Shown piece by piece: positions 34,908 through 46,830 of a DNA stretch of 64,000 nucleotides; position 1 is the stretch's first letter; every line of letters starts with the position of its first letter. The DNA lies in assembly GCA_010356995.1 (NCBI GenBank), contig ML996689.1:390691-454690 (forward strand), given 5' to 3'. This stretch comes from Trichodelitschia bisporula. Lineage: Eukaryota; Ascomycota; Dothideomycetes; Phaeotrichales; Phaeotrichaceae. Under the pieces are notes generated by a model that saw nothing but the letters and a program-made list of their open reading frames with translations, was not told where the DNA came from and did no database searches. The position numbers were made by a program, and so were the translations under genes.

Positions 34908-36279
34908 TTAGGCTGCCAGGCTTCCCTTCCAGATATCCATCACTCCCCTCCTGATGAACCGCCTCCGGATGTCTTTCACGAGGTCCACCCCAGACATGTT
35001 AAACCTAGCCTGACGATACTCTTCAAGGAGATCCTGAACTCGACCTTCCATATAGCTCGGCTCATGTGCCCCCTCGACATTATAGGCCCTTATCGCAGCT
35101 TGATAACGCGAGATCTGCTTTTTTGTCCTCAGTGAACACCTTAGACATCTCCAAGAACAAACTCACAGTATCGAGCAACGGCGCCTCCGACCTGAAATAC
35201 CCCGAATCCGAGCACACTTTCCACAGTACGGCGTCCTTGAACTCCTCCGGAAAAACCGGCGGGTCGGGCGGCGGCCGCCACCACGGCGCACGGTGAGCCT
35301 GGTGCCAGGCTTGTTCGGAAATGTACATTGGATCCTGCCCGTCCAGAGACGAGCCCTGCAGACTCTCCGGGCTGGGCGGGGGACTACGGGCTTCCCCACC
35401 GCGGAGGGGTGTCACGTCTCTGGCCCAAGGGATGAAGGGCGGTGGACTTTCAGTACGCTTTGGACGCGGGATTGGAATGGGAAATGATGTGTAGTTGTCA
35501 ACCGGGAAGGAGGAGGCCGTTCGTGGCCCCTTCGGCGTGGCGGGGGCAAAAGTCGTCTGCGCACGCCCGGGGGCAGTGTTCCAGCGCTTGAAGCAACGGC
35601 GGCGGCGTTGACGGCTATGAGTGCTGCGATTTGCTATAACAATTTGTTGGAGCGCGAGAAGGCATGCCTCCTCATGATACTGCGGCGGGGTCAAAGCTCG
35701 CATGGCCCATATCGGTCTTTCGGTCCTTCGACGACTTTTCGGCTGCGCTGAACTTTGATTGCTAGAGGCCCCACCCTCGTCAATGGCAGTGCCAGCCAAA
35801 GCTGTGTGTTTGTCTTTTGTGCCCGTGTTCAAGCCAAATTTGTTCAAGCTGTAGCCAGGAAGATCATCCAAGGTACGTCGCATCGGCTGAGGAATCCCGA
35901 CAGGGTTCTCGCCAGACACCACACTGTGGGCCCTCTCGCGGAACAGTAGAGACTCGTTGGACGCTTCCCGATGTGGATTGTCTCTAGGCCATCCATCGCG
36001 GGTATCCGAGTTGGTTGGCATATGGGAATCGTCCGCAGAGTCGCCAAATTCACCGAATTGCCAGTAGAGCTCCTTCACTGAAGCATCGGTCCAGCGCTTC
36101 CGTTGACCAACCCAATCGTGGAGCTCGCGAGGGTCTGACCGCTTCTTCTTCCCTGTACCGAAGACGTCAAGTGTGTTAGTGGGTTGAATGTCGTAACTTC
36201 CAGACTGAGTTCGACGCAGATGGCGGTGCTCCGCCTCGTCACTGGGTTGCAATTGCGTCTGATAATCTTTCGAGTCCAT
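34908..36279 (-). CDS. Conserved-looking protein of unknown function
   Basis: Two exons, 36279-35167 and 35114-34908, give 439 residues; the 52-nt intron has a GTGAGT donor and GCAG acceptor and joins in phase 0. The protein is polar and largely disordered in the middle: Pro/Ser/Arg-rich with SRRRTERPIWAMRALTPPQ and a basic run HSRQRRRRCFKRW that may be a nuclear localisation signal. The C-terminal exon is compact and helical (ISRYQAAIRAYN, YMEGRVQDLLEEYRQARF, LVKDIRRRFIRRG) and is the most domain-like part. No family recognised. The start at 36279 (MDSKDYQTQ) is favoured over the in-frame ATG at 36501, whose extra 74 residues look untranslated. Confidence 0.7.
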
Positions 36280-36810
36280 GCTGCTCAGAGTAACAATGTA
36301 CGGTGTCTGATAAGCTGCGTGAAAGGTCGGGACAGATAGATATGAGATGAAATGGGCTCGAGGAGAAAATGTGGTTGTCAAAGGTCCTTGTGTAAGAAGA
36401 GTTACAGCTAGGGTTGCTCGTTCCTGCCCACCATAGCCCGACTTCTCGGGTTTGAATTGTGTATAGCGCCTGAGGTATGAGGACCCTGAAAGCAGGTACA
36501 TACGTATCTGAACGGCAAGATCAATCTAGTGAACGCAAGTAATGTGACCAAAGAGCCTGCCAAATGTTGGACCGGAGGCATGGAATAAAGTATATAACGC
36601 AAACTTCATCTCGTTTTCTTTGCTTCAAGGCCGCATTAAATCAGATGCTGTTGACGCTTATTCACAGACGAAGCAGATGGGGCGAAACTGGGGTGCTCAT
36701 TCCGGGGCCGCTTGAACATTGAAGAAGGCAACCTGCTAGCTTGGCGGCATGATGAATCCTCAGGTTGACGGGTATATTATGCAGCAACTTGGATATCTGA
36801 TGTGTCCCAC

Positions 36811-37318
36811 CTACTCTCCAAACAAGCGACGTACCCTCTTGAGCACACTATCCTTCTCGGGGTCATATGGGTGGTCTTTCGACGGAATCTCCAACACAGA
36901 GGGGAACGCTGCAGTGTAGGTGTCAACCCGATGTCGGATGCGGTCCGCGATCTAGTCCATCAGCGGTGTCCCTGCCGAGTTTACGTCCTTACGTGTTGGT
37001 TGATCAAGACAATGGCGATGTCTTTACGTTCGGTGGTGAAGCGGTCGAATGCGTGCTCAATGGCGGACGTCTCCGTCTTTTGGTCGACGACGAGGAAGTT
37101 CTTTTGCGAGTCGGGAGGCGAGGTAACATGCTGAGAGCTGTAAGCATATGCCGATAGGTGTAGAAGAAGCATATACGCCCACACCGGCCAGGAGCAAGCC
37201 TGTCACGGAGTCCTGGCTTGCGCATGAGCATGCGCCTTATGCGAGGAGGCTAGTCGGTTACCTCATCACCGATTACGGCGATGAATTGCCGGTCTTTAAA
37301 GGCAGCTGTGGTTGCCAT
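36811..37318 (-). CDS. vma7: V-type H+-ATPase subunit F
   Basis: Four small exons, 37318-37262, 37212-37177, 37130-36993 and 36951-36811, all joined in phase 0, give 123 residues. The order of conserved blocks is diagnostic: [25 protein letters not shown] (here across exons 1 and 2), [29 protein letters not shown], then the last exon with [28 protein letters not shown] and KRVRRLFG. Subunit F belongs to the rotor of the V1 sector that couples ATP hydrolysis to proton pumping into vacuoles. Length matches yeast Vma7. It shares a short divergent promoter (337 bp) with the NUR1 gene. No single long frame marks this gene; it was found by reading across introns of 49, 46 and 41 nt. Confidence 0.95.
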
Positions 37319-37655
37319 GGCAGTTCAACCCGCTTCAATGTCGCGGAATAGGCGTCGTACGCTGTGAGAGGGGCAGATGGAGCTTGAGACTAGCTATCTG
37401 GTGGCTCATCAGGAGCCTGGAGAGGCGGAGGTTCATGGGGAGATGGAAGATAGTTAATCCACCCGGCCTTTCACTCCGCGTGCGGACTGTTTGTTCTTTT
37501 GTTGACTGTGCTTGACCTCAGCTCCGTGCCAACAATGCCAGCACTTTGTTGAACACCAACCGCCAAAAAGACCGGGCTATCCCGCAGATATGGGCTGTTG
37601 GAATACCTTTCTATTTTCTCCCTGAAAGAATTGTCAAAACAGAGTCTCAGCCGCC

Positions 37656-39005
37656 ATGTCTCGCCGTCTTGTCCGCCGCGCACCGCTCTCGGAGCGCATC
37701 CAAGCCTACCTCAACCCCTTCGATTTCCTGCTCTGGCTCTCCGAAGAACTCAACTCCGATGATTGGGGAGAGTCAAAGAAGTGGATGAGCGTCCCGATCG
37801 GCTTTGGACTCAATTTTATCTTCCTGGCTGCGCGCGCCAACAGCGGCCTGTCGTCCGGTGCAGATGATGTGTTTGGGGAAAGCTACGGATCAAGCGGCTG
37901 GTTCTCCTGGTTTTGCGCCTTTGTGGTACACGCTCTGGCCATCTCCTCCATAGTCAACGCGGGATACACGTTTACGCGCAAGCGGTACTACCGCTTCTTC
38001 GAGAGCTCAGTCGAACAGATCCCCCCAACGCCTTCTGCGCGCCGTGTCCGCGTCGACTCGTCGCCTTCCTCCCCACTACACTTCATCTCCAAGTATGTCT
38101 CTTCGAGTTCGGCACAGTCCCGAGCTCATCCGGATGCTGCTCGCGACGTTATTGAGCTCGGGATCTGGGATCCGTCACATTTGTGTCTCCGCCTCTTCTG
38201 TCTCTTCAGCCCGGGTCACGTCTTCATCTACTGGCTGTTCCTACCCCTCTCACCGCTGGATCCCAGTCCAACATTGACTATCATCAAAACCATCCTCCTG
38301 ACCAGTCTTCTCTCGGTACAGAGCTATGCGTTCCAGAGCTTCTTCACTCAACAAACCCATGACAAGCTTCTGCTGAACAAAGAAGTTCTCCACGAATACG
38401 ACACCAAATTCGTGCGGCCGACGCTGAACCGGCCTGTGCGCGACGTTGGAGTCCAGACACCCAGCAGCCGCGGAACCCCGGTGAAGAAGACCTCAGAAGT
38501 TGATATTTACACCCCTCACACGATTGTCAACCGTGGCTTCACCACTCGGCCAAACCCGGCGTACGCTTCGCAGTACGATCCTGACAACCTTATGCATCGT
38601 CCGACGAACCCTCGTCCAATGACCACGCCTGTGGCCAAGCCCCGGCTGTCTGATGCATACACCTCGTCCTCGACGACAACGGGCGGAGAATTTGCTTCCC
38701 CGAACCATGTTCCGCTACAGCAGCCCAAATTCCCTACGCCGCATCCTCATGCGGGAGATGGCGGTAGTCTGGGAGTGTACACACATGCCGCATCGCCACT
38801 GCGCAAAGCCGCATCATCGAACTTTCTCCGTCAGCCTGCTGAAGATACCCCGAGGACGAGGGGAACCAGCCCTCTAAAGAGAGTTAGCACACCTGCGGGC
38901 TTTGCGGATATACAGAATGGGGTGGCTGGAAGTTCGGGAACGACGCTGAATCAGAGGCTCTTGAAACTGAGAGGTGAGGGACGACGACAGAGCGGTGGGA
39001 TATAG
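37656..39005 (+). CDS. nur1: Nuclear rim protein 1 (NUR1)
   Basis: Intronless gene for 449 residues. The N terminus MSRRLVRRAPLSERIQAYLN followed by PFDFLLWLSEELNSDDW is typical of fungal NUR1/Mug154. Membrane segments are seen at about 48-62, 90-110 and 180-235 (FIYWLFLPLSPLDPSPT and nearby). The C-terminal 190 residues are Ser/Thr/Pro-rich and disordered, with SPLKRVSTPAGF near the end. In yeast NUR1 sits in the inner nuclear membrane with Heh1/Src1 and tethers rDNA and telomeric chromatin. There is a long Ser-rich loop between the helices (PSARRVRVDSSPSSPLHF). Confidence 0.93.
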   Translation: MSRRLVRRAPLSERIQAYLNPFDFLLWLSEELNSDDWGESKKWMSVPIGFGLNFIFLAARANSGLSSGADDVFGESYGSSGWFSWFCAFVVHALAISSIVNAGYTFTRKRYYRFFESSVEQIPPTPSARRVRVDSSPSSPLHFISKYVSSSSAQSRAHPDAARDVIELGIWDPSHLCLRLFCLFSPGHVFIYWLFLPLSPLDPSPTLTIIKTILLTSLLSVQSYAFQSFFTQQTHDKLLLNKEVLHEYDTKFVRPTLNRPVRDVGVQTPSSRGTPVKKTSEVDIYTPHTIVNRGFTTRPNPAYASQYDPDNLMHRPTNPRPMTTPVAKPRLSDAYTSSSTTTGGEFASPNHVPLQQPKFPTPHPHAGDGGSLGVYTHAASPLRKAASSNFLRQPAEDTPRTRGTSPLKRVSTPAGFADIQNGVAGSSGTTLNQRLLKLRGEGRRQSGGI

Positions 39006-40717
39006 CCTACTCGTCTACTTAATGTAATAACATAGTTTTAAGCTTAATACCACCCGAGTTGTTCGTTGATGTCTCATTCCAGGTCAACAAGATGACCATC
39101 AAATCCGAACCCCGCCTCCCCGGACTTCAAGCCATGCTCCACGAGCGCCGCTGTCTCACTGACGATGTCATACTGACGAGGTCCTTTCTACCACCATCGT
39201 TTGTCGAAACTGGCGTGGCTGTCGGTAGGTATGGCTCGAAGTCGGTATTTGAGCTGTCCAATCAAATCGTGCACTTACATCCCTGCGACGATATTGCCTT
39301 CAACATTGAAGCGTCGGACGACCGCAGCTTTACGAATAGCTCGATCCCCACGCAATAAATGCGCTTAGAGGAGCTAGATATGCACTTACATGAGAGCCTC
39401 AACCCCTTCGCACGTGGCGGAACGCAAGCCGGAGCGGGAAGTTGCCATTCACCGAATCGATGCCCATGGCAGCACATCCCGCGCGGCGAAGCGCCTGGCG
39501 CTTAAGCAGGCGCAGTCGTCTACGGCACCAAAGGAAAGGCATTCGGAAACGACGAGATGAGCTTGAATGGGCCGCGGGTGCACTCCGCAGATATTAATCT
39601 CTCGCAGCGCTTCGCCGTGTCCTTGACATTCTGACTGTTACTACGTGCATAAGACTGGCGGCTGGTGACGCGAGGCTGGTGACTCCCAAACAACGTCACC
39701 GCGACCACATATCCTTGATATCAGTCGTAACAGGGACGGGATTCTGAAAACATCGGACGGATGTGGCTGCCGACGCTTGGTTTGAGTTGCCGGATGACGC
39801 GAAAGGACTTGAAGCCGTTTTCATTCAAGGTTGGAGCAGTAAAGCTCAAACGCGAACAAAGGCGACCCCTCTTGACTTCCTCGGAAGATGGCGGCAATTC
39901 AGGAGCTTTAAATAGCCGGAGTCGTACGTCATGGTTCCCGCGCACACCTCCAGGCGAAGTCCATGATGTTTCTCTCGGCTGTTAACACCGTGGCCAAGGA
40001 TCGCGTAATCACGGGACCTGGTGCTCCAACCTCCGTTGTTCTTGCCATTTCAACCCTTTGCTAACTTCACACACGGTCGCTTTGAGTCTCTGCTATCATC
40101 CTCATTCTATCACGGAACCTGAACTCCTCGCGAACTTTCTTGAACCTCAATCCAGGCATCTTCGGGTGCGAACTCATGGCACAGTCTACTGAAATATCCA
40201 AATGACGGGGCGCACAACCTTCAAAAGCACAGTTAGAGGAACCAAAAAAATTCCCAGGCCTTCCTTGCATGTTTCAAGTCGCGGAAAGCCAGTCAGTATC
40301 TGGCTGTTGGCCGTCAAAGGCCGGGCGCCAACAGGATGAAACTCCCCGAAGGCTATGCCGCCCCGGCGCTTAGCAGGCCGGACCTCCCTTGAGCCTCCTT
40401 CGGTTCCTGGTTGACAGCATCGATCTACAACGGCTGCTGCATCCAGCTGCGCCTCGCTGCGGTATCTTTCTTTTTCCCACTTGCGCCGCTGAATCCGGCA
40501 TTACGCGCTCTCCATGGCCCACCCATGTAGCGGCCGCTGTCGCTTGAGGCGCTCGTAAGCGCGGTTCCGACGCAAATGATATGCTCCGTACCGGCTTGCA
40601 GCGGTAATATTCATATTCACTCTGGCCCCATGGATGACCTGAGCAGGTGCTCTGAAATCCACTTTCTTTCACTGTTGTCGATTTTCATCCACAATTTCAT
40701 CGGGTCCCGGACACCCA
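39006..40717. other. Intergenic, no supported gene
   Basis: 1.7 kb. A plus-strand frame at 39092-39358 reads MTIKSEPRLPGLQAMLHERR and so on for 88 codons with fairly protein-like composition, but it has no family, so it is only a possible small gene. The rest is empty of recognisable features. Confidence 0.4.
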
Positions 40718-42828
40718 ATGAACGCCCCAAAAATACATCAGGAGCCGGTCCCTCAAACTGCAAATATCGGCAACTCTCAAGACCATGATGAAAACTTCAC
40801 CAAAGAAGTGGAACCTCATAGTCACTTTCGGAATGCATTTCTGCGCAAGTACGGAACGGCCGATACCGACCTTGAGAGCAACTTCAAGAGAGCCGAGTCT
40901 GGAGCGTCAAAACTCTCCGTTGTCGGCGGACAAACTCATCGTTGGAGCGTGCTGTCAAGGTTGATAGTTGACTGGTGGCTTTGGGAGCTCTTGAGCTGGG
41001 TCATTGGCGCGCTTTCCTTTTGTGGGATCGCGCTCATTCTCGGCTATTTCGACAACCGGACTCTTTCCTCCAAAGGGCTCTTAGGCATAACGATCAATGC
41101 CTACATCTCAGTTCTTTCTGCTATTGGGAAATTCGCTCTTGCTGTACCGGTGGAGGAGGCATTGGGACAACTGAAGTGGTTATGGTTTTCGGCTGGACAA
41201 CCCCGGAAGCTCATCGACTTCGAGCGATTCGACGGCGCGAGCCGGGGTCCGTGGGGATCTTTCATGTTTCTTTTGCACATGAAAGGCCGGTAAGTTGACG
41301 GTGTGGAGCTTATGCTTGCTTTGAATAACATTTTCGAAGGTCCTTTGCCTCGCTAGGCGCGATTGTAACGTTGCTCTCACTTACCCTCGATCCCTTTTTC
41401 CAACAAGTGGTTACATTCCCGCAACGCCCGAGCATATACGGAAGGAGTATGCTGACACGGGTTGTGAGGTTCAACCCCATGGACGCCGTTACTCAGGATG
41501 CCACGGACCACAATACGACGATTATTTCTCCCGACGGTCGCTTGGACGAGGCTATTGGACCGTATTTCTTAGGTAATCCATCCGTGCCGCCGGTCAACAG
41601 CTTTTGTCCGTCAGGGACGTGTACGTGGCCCAAGTTCGATACTCTTGCATTGTGCGGAGCCTGCGAGGATATTGGAAACCTCCTTACTTTTGATTGTCTC
41701 TACGAATCCGGAGATTGGCGGTCCGATCAAAGTTCGTACCTCAACAGCTCTTATGGTGTTACGTGGGTCGACGCCAAGGGTAACCCTACCTCGAAAACAC
41801 CGGCAGGAATGTCCTGTGGCTATTTTCTTAATGCCACCAGCGACAATCCCATCATGATGACCGGGTATGCTCTTTCTTCAAACAATTCCGCCTCGAAGAC
41901 GGTCGGCCAAGGGCTGCTTATGCGTCAACTTCCACTCCGACATGGACTCTCAACGGAGACAAAATGGGGCGGGTCCATTCATTTTCCAAACACCAGTCAG
42001 CCCATAATCGATTTCATCACTGTTGCTACGGAAGACGGGACTTCAGTCTACGCCAACAAAACCCCAGTCGCCCACGAATGCATGCTGCAATGGTGCGTCA
42101 AAACTATTGCGGCCTCCTCTTCAAATGGGGAGTATAAGGAAGAAGTTGTTTCAACCTTCGTGGATGGCTCCGGGCCTCTGGATGGCTGGCATCCGTTCTT
42201 CAGAGATGGGATCGTCAGGCAACACTATTCCCTGAACGTCACCTTGACCCCGCCTGGTCAAAATGACACTTTCTGGGTCTCAAACTTGACCATGTTCCAG
42301 CAGATGGTCCTATTCAATCTTGCTCTCCCAAGCTACTTGACAGTGGATGATCCCTCCACTACTCCAATCCTTCGGTATTCCAACATCCTCCGGAACTATC
42401 CGGCCTTGAAGAAGACACCCAATGACCCGTGGCTGCCTCCCACCAACATTAGTCAACATTTTGAAAACATGGCCACGAGCATGGACCGAGCTCTGCGGTC
42501 ATATCCTAATACGACAGAGAAGGTTTTCGGCACTGGAAGTTTTGAGACGTACGTCCACATTCGATGGGCATGGCTCACCTTACCATTCATCGTCCTGCTT
42601 TTGAGCTCTTTGTTCCTTTTTGTAACTATCCTAGAGAGCTGTCGGCGGAGAGATGTGGGCATCTGGAAGACTTCTTCGTTGGCAACATTGGCATATGGGC
42701 TTTCGGATGATGCGAAGGACGAGCTTGGCTCGTCCCGGAGTATGCTGGAGCTGATAGAGAAGGCCAATGGGATGGAAGTGTCGGCCATGCCAGGGGAAAA
42801 TGCGAGGCTGACCCCAAAGTTTAAATGA
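40718..42828 (+). CDS. DUF3176 membrane protein, copy 1
   Basis: Exons 40718-41289 and 41340-42828 give 686 residues. After a 75-residue polar tail come the DUF3176 hallmarks: IVDWWLWELLSWVIGALSF, LGITINAYISVLSAIGKFAL, EALGQLKWLWF, IDFERFDGASRGPWGS. A third membrane helix follows immediately after the splice junction (SLASLGAIVTLLSLTLDPFF). A long extracellular part (about 215-610) has many NxS/T sites and paired Cys (SFCPSGTCTWPKF, LCGACEDIG). The final helix is LPFIVLLLSSLFLFVTIL, then a cytosolic tail. Function of the family is unknown. The next gene has the same organisation and an intron at the same site, so the two are tandem duplicates. Confidence 0.9.
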
Positions 42829-43924
42829 ATAGATCTACTTGTACCATATCTGGAGGCTTAATACTCAATATCACCATCATCATCAAGAAAGCACCTGAGA
42901 TAATGCCTACGGAGGTTCCTCTCGTGCTCTGCAAAAAAATTCAACTGGCTTTTTGTACACTCAGAGCGACGGATTTGGGACTCACAACGGACAAAAACAT
43001 GCGCAATCTACTGTACCCAAGACCAAATCCCTTTACGCAATGCAAAGATATAGAATGATTTGACTTTCGCACTGGAGAATACGATTGCAGACCCTGAAGA
43101 TCAAATCTTAATCCAACAGTTTCTCTTTGTTGGCGCGGCTCTTCTTGATTAACTTCCCACAATTGAAGATCGAGGACTCACGTGGTTGTGACTTCCACTT
43201 CAAGTACCGTATACGCGCGCATGAGCTGATCCCCACCTTCCTCCCAGCCTGCGCTGCCACGTGCTGCTTCATGAGCCGCAATGTTTCCGAACATCAACCT
43301 GAAACGCGAAACGACGGCCTGAAAAGGGCGGGACTTCCCTGTAACACGTATGACAGTTTGATGGATAGTCGTGTTGGATCGATCAGCGCTTAACGCGCAG
43401 CTGTCGGAAGGCGCCTGCTGGAAGCTGATTCGGCTTGCTGGCCAGTGCACCGCTGAGCCGCATCCGCTGCGCTTGGAACGTGATTTTCATTCGCCGAACG
43501 CGCCCAGGCTGCAGGGTAATTGTCCATAATTAGTGAGCCGACCTATTTCCTTTCCTGGCTGTTTTATGTTTCAAACGCCCACCTTCACTTGATCCGAATT
43601 CCGATGCATCATGCTCCATTGATAGAAATGCCCGGTAGGGCAGTGTGGGCCACCATGCGGTGCACTCCGTACATATGGCCCGAGCAATCGAAGGCGATTG
43701 ATGTGTAGTTGAGATTTTGGTCCTTTCCATCGGTTTTTCTTTCTCGGTTTTCATGGCATGGTGAGTACCTCGAAATCCCTCTGGCCAAGAGAGACAGTGA
43801 GTACTAACGCGAAGAACAGCCAATATTAATACTTTCTCCGCACTCTCATGATTTTTTCCTTGTCACCTGTAACCTGTTGGTCAGATTCATTAGTTCCCGC
43901 TCGTACATCCCCCTCAACCATTTC
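42829..43924. other. Spacer between DUF3176 paralogues
   Basis: About 1.1 kb with no gene supported. Promoter sequence of the second paralogue must lie in its right half; no clear TATA motif close to the start. I see no trace of a third copy. Confidence 0.45.
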
Positions 43925-46145
43925 ATGTCGACCGGTGTGAACGACGGATCTGGGTTCCAACCTACCGTCGGCCGTTATGCAGGACATAACGGTCCCTATC
44001 TTCAGACTACTCCTCAGCTCCCCCGTCTTCCACCTCTCCCAGTCCCTCAGGAGCCAGCTCTCACGTTGAGCCGACACCATCTGTTCGGACCGACTCGGGA
44101 GAGGCTTGCCGTTCCCGCCCCCGATCATGCAACGACCCTGCCACCTCCCAGTTCCCCACATTACCGACAGCAAGGATGGCCGGCCCGGGAATTCCAGTTC
44201 TTGGGCAACACTACCAATGCTATTCCCTATTCCCAGCGTTACAATCCGGTTTCGAGCCCCCCCCCGCGATCGACTCGGTTGGTGCAGGGCATCCGACGGT
44301 TCGTCATCAAGTACATCGTGGAATGGTGGTTGTTGGAAATCCTCAGCTGGATTTTCAGTGCGCTATGCATGAGTGCCATTTTTGGCGTCTTGTTGTACTA
44401 TGCTGGGCGCAAGATTCCCAATTGGCCGCTTGGTATTACAATCAATGGCTTCATTTCCGTCTTTTCAGGTCTTGCGAAGGCCGCTTTGTTACTGCCGACA
44501 GCAGAGGCCTTGGGTCAACTGAAATGGAATTGGTTTCGTGACGGCAAGAGACCCATGATTGATTTTGAAAGAATCGACATGGCAAGCAGAGGACCGTGGG
44601 GTGCCTTCATTCTCCTGGGGCGGATGAGAGGAATGTACGTATCCGGCTCTGACACCATAGGCCCGGTTGAAGTGCTGACCTCTGATTTTGAATAGGACTC
44701 TCCCCTCGATTGGCGCCGCCATCGTGCTCCTGGCCCCTCCGCTAGACATTTTCTTCCAACAAATGGTGTCATACCCATCAGCGTTCGTTCCGGGGCCTAC
44801 CAATGGCACGATCTCTCGAGTCCTCGCGTATGATCCTCTAGATGGAGTGAACTTCAGGAACGGCGTCAAAAAAATCCTTCCGCCTCGAGACTACTCCTTC
44901 GCGGAACAACTGCTCTTCACCAACGGCAGCGCTTTGGAGCCGAATTTCAATTGCCCAACAAGCAACTGCACCTGGGAGCCATTCGAGACCCTAGGTGTTT
45001 GCAGCAAATGCGCCGACGTATCCCAGGACGTGTACTTTCGATGTCAAAATGGAACCGGGGAGTGGATGAGCAACGTTTCATCCACGGATCCGTATCCAAA
45101 TGTGGCAATGTGTGGATACTTTCTGAACCTTCCGAAAAGCCCACCAGTGTTTCTCAGTGGCTACGCTGTTGACGCCAGTGGAAAGCCGGGAGAGGCTATG
45201 TCCACACAGATCCTGTCGTTCTCCAACACATCCTCGCGGCTCCCGCTGTATGGAGGATCCATGCGCTTCAAGTATGTCCGGAGTCCAATCTGGGATCTGC
45301 TAGTGTCAGGGACGCCTGGAGGGATTGCTGGTGCGTATGGGGCCGTAAAGCCAGAAGTGAATGAATGCATATTCTACTTCTGCGCAAAAACGGTCCAATC
45401 CGGAGCGTACTGGGGACGCCTGAGTGAGAATGTCGCTAAAGAAGTTCCCTTGGATGCTTCGGAACCATATCCATGGATCGTCGTGGATCCAGTAAAGAAT
45501 CTTGTGCGATACCTGGCCGAATTTAACTTGGAACTTCCTTCGCATGGAGACCAAGCAGCGCTCCAGAACAACACGTTTTTCGTCTCCAACCTGACGGCTG
45601 TGAAAACTGCCTTGCTCATCGATGAAATTGCACCTTCTTATGTCACTGCACTGAACGCGTCAGTAGCCCCGCTTCTGAAGTACGACAATGCCTTAAGGTT
45701 TGGAGGATCTCTCATTGAGGCCAACCCACAAACCAATCCTTGGATGCCGCCGAACAACATTACCGCACATGCCGAACGCCTGGCCGCGACTTTAACATCG
45801 ACCTTTCGGAACACAAGAGAAGGAGAGGGTGATGTGGAAATGGTGTTGGGGATTGCCTGGGAAGAGAAAACGTTCATCAGCTTCAGATGGGTTTGGTTCA
45901 TCATGCCTGTTGCGCTGTTATTTTTTAGTCTCATATTCCTTGTCGCAACGGTCATTCGGAGCTCTCGGGATGAACCAGATGTCGGGATTTTGAAAACTTC
46001 GACAATAGCCGTTCTTTTCAATGGACTGGGCAAGGATGTGCAGGAAGAAGTGAGACCGAATTGTCCGATAAGTGAAGTGAAGGCTCGGGCCCGGGAATTG
46101 AAGGTGACATTGCGGGCTTCAGGAATTTCGACGCCGGGGCTCTAG
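43925..46145 (+). CDS. DUF3176 membrane protein, copy 2
   Basis: Exons 43925-44634 and 44696-46145 give 719 residues. A long Pro/His-rich N-terminal tail (about 120 residues) precedes IVEWWLLEILSWIFSALCMS, WPLGITINGFISVFSGLAKA, EALGQLKWNWF and IDFERIDMASRGPWGA, matching copy 1 block by block. The extracellular region keeps the CPTSNCTWEPF and CSKCADVS Cys pairs and ends before the last helix (IMPVALLFFSLIFLVATVI). The intron (61 nt) interrupts the same site as in copy 1, directly after the RGPWG block. The N-terminal tails differ strongly while the membrane core is conserved, implying an old duplication. Function unknown; the secreted peptide gene lies convergently just downstream. Confidence 0.9.
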
Positions 46146-46830
46146 GCGCTTGTTGTGTGTAGAGTGCAGGGTGGCAGCCATATTTTTGACTTTAGACATT
46201 AGAGCGGAGTATCCGGGCTCTTCAGGCGAGGTACACGGTTTGGGTCATGGGCAGGCTCGACGGAGAGCTCTGGATAGTTAATAATTATGACTGATGAATG
46301 ATGAACGAGAATTGGGATCACACAAGTTAGCTTTTTCGGACAAAGTGATCATGGTAGAATGACATACCTCATGACATGGGAGTAAAACACCTTCGCAATC
46401 CACATCGTGATTGCGAATGAAGACGCAAAGCAAGGCAGCGCACGGAACTAGGTCACGCTTGGGATCAGTAGAAGCAGAACGAGGCAGCTGGAAGCTGGGA
46501 TTGCCGGCAATGTTGGTGAGCCAGGTTTCACTTCCGGAACAGAACGTGGACGTTTGGGACGAAGGCGTGATGAATTCCCAGAACCCAATCCTATCGTACA
46601 AAAGACTCCAAAAACGGCCTTGTAGTCCCGAGTGAAGAAATCTGCTACCCGATCGAGGGCGGAGAAGGTGATGGAAAAGGAATAGGAAGCCAATTAACGG
46701 GCGTGGAAGCCGGCTCAGCACACTACGAATACGCGTTCTGTCAAAGATTAGTAAGAGGTACGGCGCATCGGCAATAGGGGGTCAGGCATACCTCTCTTTC
46801 AGCCTCAATTGCACCCCATCGTTGAGCATC

